A stretch of 64,000 bases of DNA, from contig NZ_JAGXJW010000023.1 of assembly GCF_019091135.1 (NCBI RefSeq), positions 46,300 through 110,299 of the forward strand, in the 5' to 3' direction. Of this stretch, positions 35,911-45,923 are shown in pieces. The number at the start of each line of letters is the position of its first letter. The stretch's first letter is position 1. A program made the translations under genes and the position numbers. The stretch comes from Cohnella sp. GbtcB17 (lineage in GTDB: Bacteria; Bacillota; Bacilli; Paenibacillales; Paenibacillaceae). The notes under the pieces are model-generated. The model saw only the letters and a program-made list of their open reading frames with translations, ran no database searches and had not been told where the DNA came from.

Positions 35911-36711
35911 ATGAACTTGGAACCGAACCATAGTAACCTCCTCGCGGAATTTAAGGAGCTCGCTACGGAAGCGGAGCGGCTGCAGATCGCGTCCGTGTTA
36001 TCGCAGCATTTCGGGGAGCCGATCGAGATTTCTGAACACGGTCTATCGAAGCGCGATAAAAACGAAGTCGAGATCGTTATGAATGTCATTAGCGGCTGGA
36101 TACTCACGAAAAAGCATCGACCGAGTATTGTTGAAGCTCACGAAAGGCTTAAAGATACGAAATTACCGCGGAGCGTATCGTTCGGTCGCGTGGGCGACGG
36201 TCATGATCAGTTTAGTGTAGGGCTGGTACAAGCGGACATTCAGGATGCAGCCCTCATTCATGAAATGCAAGTCAGAGCGTTTATGCCATTGCTGCGTAAG
36301 TACGAGGATTTCGATACGAATCCGGCCAACGAAACGGTCGAGCAAATCGTCGAAAGGCTTCAACAACCTTTTTCCGAATACTGCCTTATCGTATTTAATA
36401 CGCTGTCGGTCGGGGCGATACGAATTGTCGACAATCAAAATAAAACGTACCGGGTGAGTCCGATCTTCCTGTTGCCCGAGTACCAAGGCCGGGGGATCGC
36501 GCAAACCGTATTCGAGTTGATCGAGCGACAATACGCGGATGCCGAGAAATGGGAGCTGGCTACCATCCTGCAGGAGGCAGGCCTTTGCTACCTGTACGAA
36601 AAAATGGGCTACAGGAGAACCGAGGGAAGCAAGGTTATTAACGACAAGATGACGATCGTTTTTTATGAAAAGCGAATGGAAGGCGGGACGGATCGACAGT
36701 ACCACGTTTGA
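35911..36711 (+). CDS. GNAT-family acetyltransferase with N-terminal extension
   Basis: A 266-residue protein. Residues about 110-255 form a GNAT domain with the acetyl-CoA loop as LLPEYQGRGIAQTVFE and the terminal CYLYEKMGYRR. Residues 1-95 are a charged helical extension I do not recognise. The AAAGGAGA ribosome site directly touches ATG 35911, so the TTG at 35917, 7 bases away, may be the true start. GC content is lower than in the neighbouring sugar genes. Substrate unknown. Confidence 0.82.
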   Translation: MNLEPNHSNLLAEFKELATEAERLQIASVLSQHFGEPIEISEHGLSKRDKNEVEIVMNVISGWILTKKHRPSIVEAHERLKDTKLPRSVSFGRVGDGHDQFSVGLVQADIQDAALIHEMQVRAFMPLLRKYEDFDTNPANETVEQIVERLQQPFSEYCLIVFNTLSVGAIRIVDNQNKTYRVSPIFLLPEYQGRGIAQTVFELIERQYADAEKWELATILQEAGLCYLYEKMGYRRTEGSKVINDKMTIVFYEKRMEGGTDRQYHV

Positions 36712-36852
36712 TCGAAGATGCGCGGGAAAAGAAGGAGCGAAATGACGTCGCCGCTCCTAATCCTCGCCTTGGCCGCAGTCGCTTCCGCCCCTTCGTCAAC
36801 CGTCCGATGGGGCATACTTTCTCGCGTTCGGATGTAAATAGGAATCTGCCTT

Positions 36853-36878
36853 TGCAAGCGATTACAAAAATGTATAGT
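36853..36878 (+). promoter_or_regulatory. Catabolite-responsive element and promoter of the beta-helix gene
   Basis: TGCAAGCGATTACA (36853-36866) matches the cre consensus TGNAARCGNWWWCA at every position. It overlaps a -35-like TTGCAA (36852-36857), and a -10-like TATAGT lies at 36873-36878. CcpA binding here would block transcription of the secreted beta-helix protein at 36992. Confidence 0.75.
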
Positions 36879-36991
36879 CTAAAATTTCGCGAAAGGCACG
36901 AATGTTCAAAATATATTGTATCGCGGGGACGGGACTGCGTGGAACAATGGGGTCGCACCACCATTTCGAAGCGCAGAGGAGGATTCTTGTA

Positions 36992-39262
36992 ATGAGCAAA
37001 AGCAGTGCATCGCGTAGTTTGGTCTGGCTGTTAGTGGCGGTTCTGCTGGGCGGCATTGGCTTGTCCGCGTTCGCCGAACGCACGTACGCGGCGACGAATT
37101 ACTACGTCAGCCCGTCGGGGAGCGATACGACCGGCACGGGCACGTCGGCGAGTCCGTGGAAGACGATCGCTTATGCGGCGGCGCATGTGCCGGCGGGCGC
37201 GGGCAACACGATCGTGCTGTCGGCGGGAACGTTCACGGAGACGCAGCCGATTCAACTGCCGGAAGGCGTAAACGTGACCGGGGCCGGCGTCTCGCAGACA
37301 ACGATATCGGCCGGCTCGCTTCCGTACGCGAACGGCCGCAACGAGCTGTTCCTGCTGGTCTCTTCGTCGCACGCGAACGGCAATCAGACGCTTAGCGGGT
37401 TCAAGATCGACGGGCAGTCGAAGTCGCTTGAAGCGGGCTTCCATGTGGAAGCGCGAGACAACGTCGTTATCCATGACGTGAACGTGCAGAACACGAAGCA
37501 TACGGCGATGCGGATCATCGCCAGCTGGAGCCCGACGGATACGACACCGCCGCCTTTCTATTTGACGGGTATCCAAGTATACAATTGCGTGCTTACGAAT
37601 GCGGCTCAGGATCTGTCCAGCTGGACGTCCGGCGCCATCCTGATCGGCGGCGTGGACGGCGCGCTCCTCCATCACAACACGATCAACGAAACCGCGGGCT
37701 TCGGCATCAAGTTCGAGAGCAACGGCTGGTTCAAAGGGCTGAAGGTATACGACAACACGATTAATACGAACAGCTACGACACGAAATGGGGCGCGGACGC
37801 GTCTCTCGAATTTTGGAACATTTACGACGGCAGCGAGATTTATAACAATACGCTGAACAACTGGGTGTCGCTGGTCAACCGCTTCGCGGGTACGGGGACG
37901 ACGGTGACTTTCCGCGACAACACCGTGATCAACACGCGCGACGATACGCCGGTGGCAGGCATCGAGCTGGCGGCGGGCAACGCCAAAGTGTATAACAACT
38001 ACCTTGAGCAGTTCCGCTGGGGAGTCGGCATGTGGCAGGAGAAGTACGTCAGCAACAACGAGATCTACAACAACGTGTTTTATAACCGTGTGCTGCCGGC
38101 CGACGCCTACAATTCCGGCATCTTTTTCGAAAATCTCAACGTCGGCTATGCCTACGACAACAACAAGATCTACAACAACTACTTCAACAAATTCGAGCAG
38201 GCCGTCTGGTATAAAATCGTCGGCAATTCGCCCATTACGAACACAAAGTTCCAGAACAATATCGTCGAGGACATGTCCTACGCGCTCATCCTCACGGCAT
38301 CGGATACGAATTACTTGTCCAACACGACGATGACGTACAACGTGATGAACAACGTGCCGACCGTGCTGCGCGGGCTGGGGGCGGCGCCGTTCAACCTCGT
38401 GACGACGAACAATCTGACGGGCAATCCCGGCCTGACCAAATCCGGCGCGAAGCCCGATCCGTACTTCAGGCCTTCTTCGTCGACGAGCCTCGTCGTCAAC
38501 GCCGGCACGAACGTCGGATTGCCTTACAGCGGCTCTGCGCCGGATATCGGACGGTACGAATGGACCGGCACCGGCGGCGGTACGGATACGACGGCGCCGA
38601 CAGCGCCGACCGGTCTGACCGCTCCGTCGAAGACGGATACGACGGTCAATCTGACCTGGACCGCGTCTACCGACAATGTCGGCGTAGCCGGCTACGACGT
38701 CTATCGAGGCGCGACGAAGGTGAATTCGTCTCTGATCTCGGGCACGAGCTATACCGTGACCGGACTCGCCGCGTCGACCGCATATTCGTTCACGGTCAAG
38801 GCGAAGGATGCGGCGGGCAATGAATCGGCAGCAAGCGCCGCTTTGTCCGTCACAACCAACGCCTCTTCCTCCGGCAGTGTATCCTATGAGGCCGAAGCGT
38901 CGGCCAACACGCTGACCGGCGGCGCCTGGAAGGCGACCTGCTCGACCTGCTCGGGCGGCTACTCGGTGAACAACATCGGCAACAACGACGGCACGCTGCA
39001 ATTCAACGGCGTCGCCGCGCCTTCGGCGGGCAGCTATACGGTCAGGGTGTATTACAAAAACGGGGACGCTTCGGCAAGAACGGGCCTCGTCAGCGTAAAT
39101 GGCGGTTCTCCGGTCACCGTAACTTTCGCGCCTATGGGCAGTTGGACGACGGTCGGCTATGTCGACGTGACGGTCAGCCTAAACGCGGGCGGCAATACGA
39201 TCAAGTTTTACCACAACGCAGCATCGTACGCGCCGGATTTCGACAAGCTGACGCGGCTGTAA
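36992..39262 (+). CDS. Secreted right-handed beta-helix protein with FN3 and CBM domains, pectin-lyase-like
   Basis: A 756-residue exported protein. The signal peptide spans about residues 1-36 (ends TYAA). A DUF1565/pectate-lyase-like beta-helix covers about 38-525, starting YYVSPSGSDTTGTG and rich in asparagine ladders such as NNEIYNNVFYN. A fibronectin type III domain covers about 530-625 (TAPTGLTAPSKTDTTVNLTW). A CBM6/35-like carbohydrate-binding module covers about 630-756 (YEAEASANTLTGGAW). ATG 36992 follows AGAGGAGG. The fold and modules fit a pectin or rhamnogalacturonan depolymerase, but no catalytic set could be assigned. A perfect cre upstream implies catabolite repression. Confidence 0.85.
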   Translation: MSKSSASRSLVWLLVAVLLGGIGLSAFAERTYAATNYYVSPSGSDTTGTGTSASPWKTIAYAAAHVPAGAGNTIVLSAGTFTETQPIQLPEGVNVTGAGVSQTTISAGSLPYANGRNELFLLVSSSHANGNQTLSGFKIDGQSKSLEAGFHVEARDNVVIHDVNVQNTKHTAMRIIASWSPTDTTPPPFYLTGIQVYNCVLTNAAQDLSSWTSGAILIGGVDGALLHHNTINETAGFGIKFESNGWFKGLKVYDNTINTNSYDTKWGADASLEFWNIYDGSEIYNNTLNNWVSLVNRFAGTGTTVTFRDNTVINTRDDTPVAGIELAAGNAKVYNNYLEQFRWGVGMWQEKYVSNNEIYNNVFYNRVLPADAYNSGIFFENLNVGYAYDNNKIYNNYFNKFEQAVWYKIVGNSPITNTKFQNNIVEDMSYALILTASDTNYLSNTTMTYNVMNNVPTVLRGLGAAPFNLVTTNNLTGNPGLTKSGAKPDPYFRPSSSTSLVVNAGTNVGLPYSGSAPDIGRYEWTGTGGGTDTTAPTAPTGLTAPSKTDTTVNLTWTASTDNVGVAGYDVYRGATKVNSSLISGTSYTVTGLAASTAYSFTVKAKDAAGNESAASAALSVTTNASSSGSVSYEAEASANTLTGGAWKATCSTCSGGYSVNNIGNNDGTLQFNGVAAPSAGSYTVRVYYKNGDASARTGLVSVNGGSPVTVTFAPMGSWTTVGYVDVTVSLNAGGNTIKFYHNAASYAPDFDKLTRL

Positions 39263-39866
39263 GAATAGTCGAGCGACGCCGGCATAGGCGTGAAAAGGGG
39301 GCCGAGTGGCCTCCTTTTGATTTTCCGGAAACAACATTTCATGCCTTCCCCGCAGCTTCGACGCGCAAGAAGTCCCCGCCAGGAACAAATCGAACCTCCA
39401 CCGGAGCTTCGATGTACAAGAAATCCCAGTCAGAAACAAACCGACCCTCCACCGGAGCTTCGATGTACAAGAAATCCCCGCCAGGAACAAATCGAACCTC
39501 CACCGGAGCTTCGACACGCAAGAAGTCCCAACCAAGAATAAACCGATCCTCCCCCGAAGCTTCGACACGCAAGAAGTTCCAGCCAGGAACAATCCCAACT
39601 TCCCCACAGCTTCGATACGCTAGAAGTCCCCGCCAGGAACATCGTGCGGATTGTCAAAGCACCCACCAACGCGCTCCAATCTTCATTTTTGGCAGTCATG
39701 TACCAGATGCATAGTCGGCAATGGCCAGCTGGGGCATCGACGTTCACTTCGTACAGTAGCCGCCGGCGCCGCAGCGCAGCATAATGGGCCCAAGACGTCC
39801 GCAATCCGCAAGCGTACGGCGAACGACAATCGCAATAGATCATTTAAACATCGCCGGAGGTGCATC
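39263..39866. repeat. 604-base gap with a second 51-bp tandem repeat array
   Basis: Units begin at 39355, 39406, 39457, 39508, 39559 and 39609, so the period is 51 bases (50 once), over about 5.6 copies to 39640. The conserved blocks are GCTTCGA, CAAGAAGTCCC and CCAGGAACAAATCGAACC. Frames stay open on both strands because of the period, but no ribosome site supports a protein. Bases 39641-39866 hold only the GGAGG site of the next gene. Confidence 0.8.
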
Positions 39867-42224
39867 ATGTCAAACGCTCCAATCGCCATCCTGCGATGGT
39901 GTCCCGCGGACGACCCGTCCGGCGGGAATCGCCCGCCAAGCCGGGACAACGAAGCTTGGCTGCTGCCATGCGAAGGGGCGCCGCGCCGGTACGAAGGGAT
40001 CGTCGCCGTCCCCGAAGACGGCGTCGTCCTGATCGAGTGGCAATCGCCCAGGCCGCTGCGCCTCTGGCTGGACGGCATGCTCGTCGTCGACGAGCCGCTA
40101 TACTGGCGCTCGTTCCAGCGGGAGATCCGGGGCGCCTTCGTCGTCCCGTGCCGAAAGGGCGAAGCCGTCCTTCGCGCGTTCACGGGCGAGCGGCCTTCAT
40201 TCGCGCCGTACGCCGCGGCCAACTGTCCGTCGCGCAACCGTCAGAAGGTGCTGGACGCGGTACAGGCAGCCCGTCCCGATCTCATCCGGATATGCGGCAC
40301 CGTGCATGCCGGCGTCGCCGGCATTCCGCCGGTTCACCTCCGCTTCGATCCGGTGCAGCATCAGGAAGGCGGCATCGTGTATCAGCGCGTCGAAGCGAAG
40401 CGGCTATCGGACCCGTTCGAGCCGCCGGGAACGGACGTACGCTCGACGCTCGAGCGGCCGCCGGCGCAGATCGCGCTACGTTCGGCGGCCGTGCCGTACG
40501 AGACGAAGTACGCGCAGTACGCTTCGCCTGCGCACCCAAGCGCGCCGGCGAAGCAGGCTCCGGCCGACCTCGCGATCGCGCATGTGCCGGTCGCCGACGC
40601 AGTCGACCCGCTGCCGCCCGCCCGCGGGGAGGACACCGAGACGCGTGCCGAGCCGCTGCTCGAGGTCGTCCGCACGGACGCGCTGACGCTGCGCTGCGCG
40701 TCGGCCGCCCCGTCCGCGCCAGGCATCCGCGTTCCGCTGCCGGTGTTCGAGTCGCTCGGCCGCCTGGCGCCCGAGCGGGAATACCGACGGCTGCGTTGGC
40801 CGTCGGTTCAAGAGCTGCTGGCCGCCGCCCCCGAGCCGGTGCTGCCGGCCGAATGGGCGGGGCTCGGCGAGTTGTACGCCGACGCCTGGCGCATGCTGCT
40901 GCGGCTCGTCCGCGAGCCCGCGCCGGACAGCGGCCTGCCCGGCGGCTACATCTCCACCGGCTCCAACTTCCCCGTCAACCAGTTCCTGTGGGATACGGCA
41001 TTCACGGCGATCGCGGCCAAATACGGCGCAAGGGCGCTGCCGGTCCATGCGTCGCTCGACGTCATTTACAGCACGCAGTTCGACGGCGGCTACATTCACC
41101 GCGAGCTTGACGTGAGGGACCGGCAGCCCGTGCTGTACGAGCCCGACTTCGGACCGAATCCGCCCATCCTGACGCTGGCGGAGTGGAATCTGGCCTTGCT
41201 GACCGGCGACATCCTGCGGCTGAAGCGGGTCTATCCGGCGCTCAAAGCGTACCACCAGTGGATCGTGCGCAATCGCCGGCAGGCGAACGGGACGTACTGG
41301 ACGACCGGCCTTGCCAACGGGTTGGACAATTCGCCGTCCTATGGCAGCGGCTATCCGTGCCTGACGGCGCAAATGGCGCACGACGCGGAGCTGCTCGGCA
41401 AGATCGCGGGGCTCATCGGCCGCGGCGAAGAGGCCGCGCAGTGGGCGCGCGAATACGAGGAGACCCGGAAAGCGCTGAACCTGCATCTGTGGGATCCCGA
41501 CGCCCACATCTATGCCGCGTCGCTCGACGAAGGCGGGCACAATCCGAACAAGATCGTAACCGCGTTTTGGCCGTTGCTGGCCGGCGCCGTTCCCGCGAAT
41601 CGCGTACACGATCTAGCGCGTCATTTGACCGATCCGGCTGCCTTCTGGCGCCCGCATCCGATTCCGAGCGTCGCGGCGGATTCGCCGCATTACGTCCCCG
41701 AAGGCGACTACTGGCGCGGTTCCGTATGGGCGCCAACGAACTATGCCGCGATCCGCGGCTTTCAGCGGGCTGGCATGACGGCGCTCGCCCGGCAAACCGC
41801 GCTCAAGCATCTGAACGCCGTACTGGCGACGTATCGCGACACCGGCTCGTTCTGGGAGAACTACGGCAGCGAGCGGTTCGCCAAGGGCAGCGCCGCAGCG
41901 CCGGAATACGCATGGACCGCGCTCGGACCGATCGCGCTGCTGCTCGAGACGGTCGTCGGGCTCGAGCCCGACTCGACCGCAGGCGAGCTGAGATGGAGCC
42001 CGCCCCCGCGCAAAGCCGTCGGTGCGAAGCGGTACCCGCTCGGCTCGGCGACGATCGACGTGACGCTGATCGACGAGGAGGACGGGTGGCATGTCCACGT
42101 GCGCACCGATAAGCCGTTCAGGCTCCGCCTCGAACTCCCCGGCTCCGATACCGCATACGACTGCCGTCCCGGCCATCAGCGCTGGCCGGTCGCCATGCCG
42201 GAGGCGGAGACCGCGCCGGAATAA
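39867..42224 (+). CDS. MGH1/GH63-like (alpha/alpha)6 glycoside hydrolase
   Basis: A 785-residue intracellular enzyme without signal peptide. A beta-rich N-terminal part (to about residue 330) precedes an (alpha/alpha)6 barrel (about 335-720). The barrel has family-typical motifs: NQFLWDTAFTAIAAKYG with its acidic residue, NGLDNSPSYG, DGGYIHREL and YWRGSVWAPTNYAAIRG, then FWENYGSE. This is the mannosylglycerate-hydrolase/GH63/trehalase-like fold, which acts with inverting chemistry; the substrate is uncertain. ATG 39867 has CGGAGG upstream, and the longer frame runs into the repeat region. An ABC importer gene follows after 167 bases. Confidence 0.82.
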   Translation: MSNAPIAILRWCPADDPSGGNRPPSRDNEAWLLPCEGAPRRYEGIVAVPEDGVVLIEWQSPRPLRLWLDGMLVVDEPLYWRSFQREIRGAFVVPCRKGEAVLRAFTGERPSFAPYAAANCPSRNRQKVLDAVQAARPDLIRICGTVHAGVAGIPPVHLRFDPVQHQEGGIVYQRVEAKRLSDPFEPPGTDVRSTLERPPAQIALRSAAVPYETKYAQYASPAHPSAPAKQAPADLAIAHVPVADAVDPLPPARGEDTETRAEPLLEVVRTDALTLRCASAAPSAPGIRVPLPVFESLGRLAPEREYRRLRWPSVQELLAAAPEPVLPAEWAGLGELYADAWRMLLRLVREPAPDSGLPGGYISTGSNFPVNQFLWDTAFTAIAAKYGARALPVHASLDVIYSTQFDGGYIHRELDVRDRQPVLYEPDFGPNPPILTLAEWNLALLTGDILRLKRVYPALKAYHQWIVRNRRQANGTYWTTGLANGLDNSPSYGSGYPCLTAQMAHDAELLGKIAGLIGRGEEAAQWAREYEETRKALNLHLWDPDAHIYAASLDEGGHNPNKIVTAFWPLLAGAVPANRVHDLARHLTDPAAFWRPHPIPSVAADSPHYVPEGDYWRGSVWAPTNYAAIRGFQRAGMTALARQTALKHLNAVLATYRDTGSFWENYGSERFAKGSAAAPEYAWTALGPIALLLETVVGLEPDSTAGELRWSPPPRKAVGAKRYPLGSATIDVTLIDEEDGWHVHVRTDKPFRLRLELPGSDTAYDCRPGHQRWPVAMPEAETAPE

Positions 42225-42391
42225 GCTTTTATGCGCCGCATTCTGCGTTTTTGCGAGCAATGTGCCATTTATACAGTCGCGCCGGCGCGTAATGTTCAGT
42301 TCCGGCAGTATCCCGAGGTGCGGCTGCCTTCGCATAATAGGCATCAGACAGACGCAGCGATTTCGCACATCGAACCGAGGTGACCGCAGCA

Positions 42392-43306
42392 ATGAGAAGA
42401 AGATGGTCTTTCCTGCGAGGGAAAAACGGAGAGTTAAGCGTGCTGTTCCTGCCGGGCTTTCTCTTTTTCCTCGTCATGTCCTACATTCCGATGGTCGGCA
42501 TCGTCATCGCCTTCAAAGATTACAACCTGCGCAAGGGAATCTTCGGCAGCGAATGGGTCGGCTTCGACAATCTCAAGTTTTTCTTCGCCAGCGACACCGC
42601 CTGGCGCGTGACCCGCAACACGATCCTGTACAGCTTCAGCTACATCGTCCTCACGCTGGTCGTCTCCCTGGCGCTCGCGATTCTGTTGAACGAGCTGACG
42701 AGGCGCTGGATCAAGATTCACCAGACGATCATGTTCCTGCCTTACTTTCTCTCCTGGGTGCTCGTCTCGTACATCTCGAACGCGTTCCTCGACCATCAGA
42801 ACGGCTTCCTGAACGCCATGCTGAAAAGCGCGGGCCTGCAGCCGGTCGAATGGTACTTCGGGGCCGAATACTGGCCGATCATTCTCAATCTGGTGCATTT
42901 GTGGAAAGCGGTCGGCTTCAACGTGCTGCTGTATTACGCGGGCATCATGGGCATCGACCAGAGCTATTACGAGGCTGCGAGAATCGACGGGGCGAACAAG
43001 CTGCAGATGGCGCTGAAAATAACGATCCCGCTGCTGGCGCCGCTCGTCACCATCCTGCTCATCTTGTCCATCGGCGGCATGTTCAGGGGCGACTTCGGCC
43101 TTCATTATTTCATCCCGAACAATACGGGTCTCATCTATTCGACGACGGATATCATCGACACGTACGTATTCCGCGCGCTGCGCACGATTGGCGACATCTC
43201 GATGTCGGCGGCGGTCGGCTTCTTTCAATCGGTCGTCGGCCTCGCGCTCGTGCTGTTCGCCAACCTGGTCGTCCGCAAGCTTAACGAAGAAAATTCACTT
43301 TGGTAA
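42392..43306 (+). CDS. Polysaccharide ABC transporter permease, LplB-like
   Basis: A 304-residue permease. It starts with a basic cytoplasmic segment (MRRRWSFLRGKNG), has about six spans and an EAA loop YEAARIDGANKLQMA. ATG 42392 is preferred over the GTG at 42380, because GAGGTG at 42377 is then a correctly spaced ribosome site. With 43322 and the lipoprotein at 44374 it forms an LplB/YtcP-type importer typical of Paenibacillus polysaccharide loci. Confidence 0.93.
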   Translation: MRRRWSFLRGKNGELSVLFLPGFLFFLVMSYIPMVGIVIAFKDYNLRKGIFGSEWVGFDNLKFFFASDTAWRVTRNTILYSFSYIVLTLVVSLALAILLNELTRRWIKIHQTIMFLPYFLSWVLVSYISNAFLDHQNGFLNAMLKSAGLQPVEWYFGAEYWPIILNLVHLWKAVGFNVLLYYAGIMGIDQSYYEAARIDGANKLQMALKITIPLLAPLVTILLILSIGGMFRGDFGLHYFIPNNTGLIYSTTDIIDTYVFRALRTIGDISMSAAVGFFQSVVGLALVLFANLVVRKLNEENSLW

Positions 43307-43321
43307 ACGGGAGGAGCCCGC

Positions 43322-44272
43322 ATGTCCACGATCCAAGCAACCGCAACCGCCGGCGCCGCGCCCGAGCTTCCGGCCGCGAGGTCCAAGGCGCTCGATTCCC
43401 GCCCGATTTACCGGTGGATGATCAACGCGCTTTTCATCGTCGTCTCGGCATGCATCTTCGTGCCGTTTCTGCTTGTCGTCGTCTCCAGTTTTTCTTCGGA
43501 GGATTCGATTCTCCGCCACGGCTATCAATTCATTCCCGAACGGTGGTCGCTCGGCGCGTACCGCCTCGTGTTCCAATCGCCCAAGATTCTGCTGCGGGCG
43601 TACGGCGTCACGATCGTCGTCACGGTCGTCGGGACCGCGGCCGGTTTGCTGCTGACGGCGATGACGGGCTGGGTGCTGTCGCGTTCGGATTACCGGTTTA
43701 ACCGCCAGGCGACATTTTATGTGTTTTTTACGATGCTGTTCGGCGGCGGACTCGTTCCCTTCTATATATTAATGACGCAGTATTTGCATTTGAAGGACAG
43801 TCTGCTCGCCGTCATTATCCCCGGACTGCTGAGTCCGTTCCACATCATGGTCATGAAGGGCTTCATGTCGAAGATTCCGTTCGAGATGATCGAGTCCGCC
43901 AAGGTCGACGGTTCGAGCGAGATGCGAATTTTCTTCACGATGGTGCTGCCGCTGTCCACACCGGCGCTTACCACGCTGGGGCTGACGATCGCATTCAACT
44001 ATTGGAACGAGTGGTTCAACGCGATGTTGTTCATCGACAAGCCGAATCTGGCGACGCTGCAGCTGCTGCTCGTCCGAATGCTGAGCACGATCGAATACTT
44101 GACGGCCAATACAGAGTTCGTCAAGCAGCTCGGCATCGACGTCGGGCAGCTGCCCAAGTACAGCGTGCGGATGGCGATGGCCATTTTAGCTGCGGGTCCG
44201 ATGCTTTGCGTCTTTCCGTTTTTCCAGCGTTACTTCGTCTCCGGCCTGACGCTCGGCTCGCTCAAAGGCTGA
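43322..44272 (+). CDS. Carbohydrate ABC transporter permease, YtcP-like
   Basis: A 316-residue permease with a 30-residue Ala-rich N-terminal tail, about six spans and an EAA motif IESAKVDGSSEMRIF. It begins 15 bases after the first permease, behind GGGAGGAG. It is the partner channel subunit of the LplB-like protein at 42392. The C-terminal VSGLTLGSLKG end is standard for the family. Confidence 0.93.
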   Translation: MSTIQATATAGAAPELPAARSKALDSRPIYRWMINALFIVVSACIFVPFLLVVVSSFSSEDSILRHGYQFIPERWSLGAYRLVFQSPKILLRAYGVTIVVTVVGTAAGLLLTAMTGWVLSRSDYRFNRQATFYVFFTMLFGGGLVPFYILMTQYLHLKDSLLAVIIPGLLSPFHIMVMKGFMSKIPFEMIESAKVDGSSEMRIFFTMVLPLSTPALTTLGLTIAFNYWNEWFNAMLFIDKPNLATLQLLLVRMLSTIEYLTANTEFVKQLGIDVGQLPKYSVRMAMAILAAGPMLCVFPFFQRYFVSGLTLGSLKG

Positions 44273-44373
44273 CTTTTCAAGCGGGAATCCGCGGGGCGGG
44301 ACAGGCCCAAAAAACGCTTGTTCTCGCCGCCGCCGTCCAACATAATAAAAAAGAACAGGGAGGTTGTTTGAAA

Positions 44374-45912
44374 ATGAAAAGATGGCGTACGGGGTTGACG
44401 GCGGCATTGTCGCTCGGACTGGCGCTTGCCGGCTGCGGCAACAACAATGGAGGAAACGAGGCGGCTTCGTCCGCGCCGGCTTCGCCTTCCGCGACCGCAT
44501 CGGAGACGGCTTCGGCTGCGCCTTCGGGCACGGACGCCGCGGCGCTCGAGCCCGTCAAGCTCAAGTGGTATTACGTCCAGTTCGGCATTCCGCAGGACCA
44601 GCAGGCGGTAGCCGAAGCCTTCAACGAGATGACCAAGAAGTTGATCAACACAACGGTCGAGCTCGTGCCGATCGACGGCGGCGATTACGAGAACAAGCTG
44701 AATACGATCGTGGCTGCGAACGACGAATACGATCTCGTCTGGACCTCCAGCTGGCTGTTCAAATACGGAGACAACGTCAACAAAGGCGCGTTCATGGAGA
44801 TTACCGACGAGATGCTGGACAAATACGCGCCGACGATCAAGGCGAGCTTCTCCCAGGTCGCCTGGAACGACGTCAAGGTCAAAGGGAAATTGTATGCGAT
44901 TCCAAACTTTCAGACGTTCACGAAGACGCCGGGCTTCGTCATCCAGAAGCGCTTCGTCGACAAATACAATTTCGATACGAGCAAAGTCAAGACATACGCC
45001 GACCTCGAGCCGCTGCTCGCCCAGATCAAGCAGAACGATCCCGGCATCATTCCGTTCGCGATGAACAAGGACCAGACGAGACTAAGCGAAGCATACGGCA
45101 TGCAATGGCTCGGCGGCGTCGACTACCGGCTGAGCGACCCGCTCACCGCCATCGACCTGCTCCAGACCGACGAATACAAGACCCATGTCAAGCTGATGAA
45201 AAGCTGGCACGACAAAGGCTATACGAACGCGGACGCCGCCACGGTCAGCGACCTGAAGCCGCTGCTCGCCTCCGGCAACGTCGCCGCCGTCCAGGACTTT
45301 ACCCTCGCCCCGGGCAGCGAAGCGGGCCGCAAAGCCGACTTCGGCGGCAACGAGGTCGTCTACGTGCCGATCGCCGAGCCGACGTTCACGGGCGTCACGC
45401 CGACGATGAACGCGATCAACTACAATTCGAAGCACGCGGACCGGGCGCTCATGCTGCTCGAGCTGCTGAACACGAACGCCGATCTCTTTAACCTGCTCAC
45501 GTTCGGCATCGAGGGCAAGCACTATACGAAGGTCGGCGACAACACGATTAAGATTATCGACAACGGCGGCTATTCCAACAATGCCGGCTGGATCTTCGGC
45601 AACGTCACGAACGGCTACCTGCTCGAGGGCCAGCCGGCGGATACGTGGGAGCGGGTCAAGAAGCTGAACGAGGAAGCGACCGTGCCGGCGCTGAGCGGCT
45701 TCAACTTCAACAGCGAAAACGTCAAGGCCGAGATGGCAAACATGGACGCGCTGTTCAAGGAGTACAGCCCGGGGCTTGAGACCGGCACGATCGAGCCGGA
45801 CAAATACTTGCCGATGTTCATCGAGAAAATGAAGAAGGTCGGCGCCGAGACGGTGCTCAAAGAAAAGCAAAGGCAAATCGACGAATGGGCAAAAGCCAAC
45901 GGCAAAAAATAA
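44374..45912 (+). CDS. Extracellular solute-binding lipoprotein of the LplB/YtcP importer
   Basis: A 512-residue binding protein with a short signal peptide and lipobox LALAGC (Cys21), then a Ser/Ala/Thr linker. The size and placement after two permeases fit the LipO/YtcQ-like group that binds oligosaccharides. ATG 44374 has AGGGAGG 10 bases upstream; a TTG six bases earlier in frame is the alternative. A GC-rich hairpin without a long T-run separates it from the regulator gene downstream. Confidence 0.93.
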   Translation: MKRWRTGLTAALSLGLALAGCGNNNGGNEAASSAPASPSATASETASAAPSGTDAAALEPVKLKWYYVQFGIPQDQQAVAEAFNEMTKKLINTTVELVPIDGGDYENKLNTIVAANDEYDLVWTSSWLFKYGDNVNKGAFMEITDEMLDKYAPTIKASFSQVAWNDVKVKGKLYAIPNFQTFTKTPGFVIQKRFVDKYNFDTSKVKTYADLEPLLAQIKQNDPGIIPFAMNKDQTRLSEAYGMQWLGGVDYRLSDPLTAIDLLQTDEYKTHVKLMKSWHDKGYTNADAATVSDLKPLLASGNVAAVQDFTLAPGSEAGRKADFGGNEVVYVPIAEPTFTGVTPTMNAINYNSKHADRALMLLELLNTNADLFNLLTFGIEGKHYTKVGDNTIKIIDNGGYSNNAGWIFGNVTNGYLLEGQPADTWERVKKLNEEATVPALSGFNFNSENVKAEMANMDALFKEYSPGLETGTIEPDKYLPMFIEKMKKVGAETVLKEKQRQIDEWAKANGKK

Positions 45913-45923
45913 GCGCCTTAACT

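Noticed and set aside
36742..36837. 31-codon ORF with an AAGGAG site upstream of the beta-helix gene
   Set aside because: Too short, no clear membrane or motif signature, and it ends before the cre and promoter. Left as an unsupported leader peptide possibility.
37031..39001. 656-residue minus-strand frame opposite the beta-helix gene
   Set aside because: Shadow frame of the repetitive beta-helix coding sequence. The + strand has signal peptide, FN3 and CBM domains.
44002..44373. N-terminal extension of the second binding protein
   Set aside because: It would bury the signal peptide and lipobox, which start at ATG 44374.
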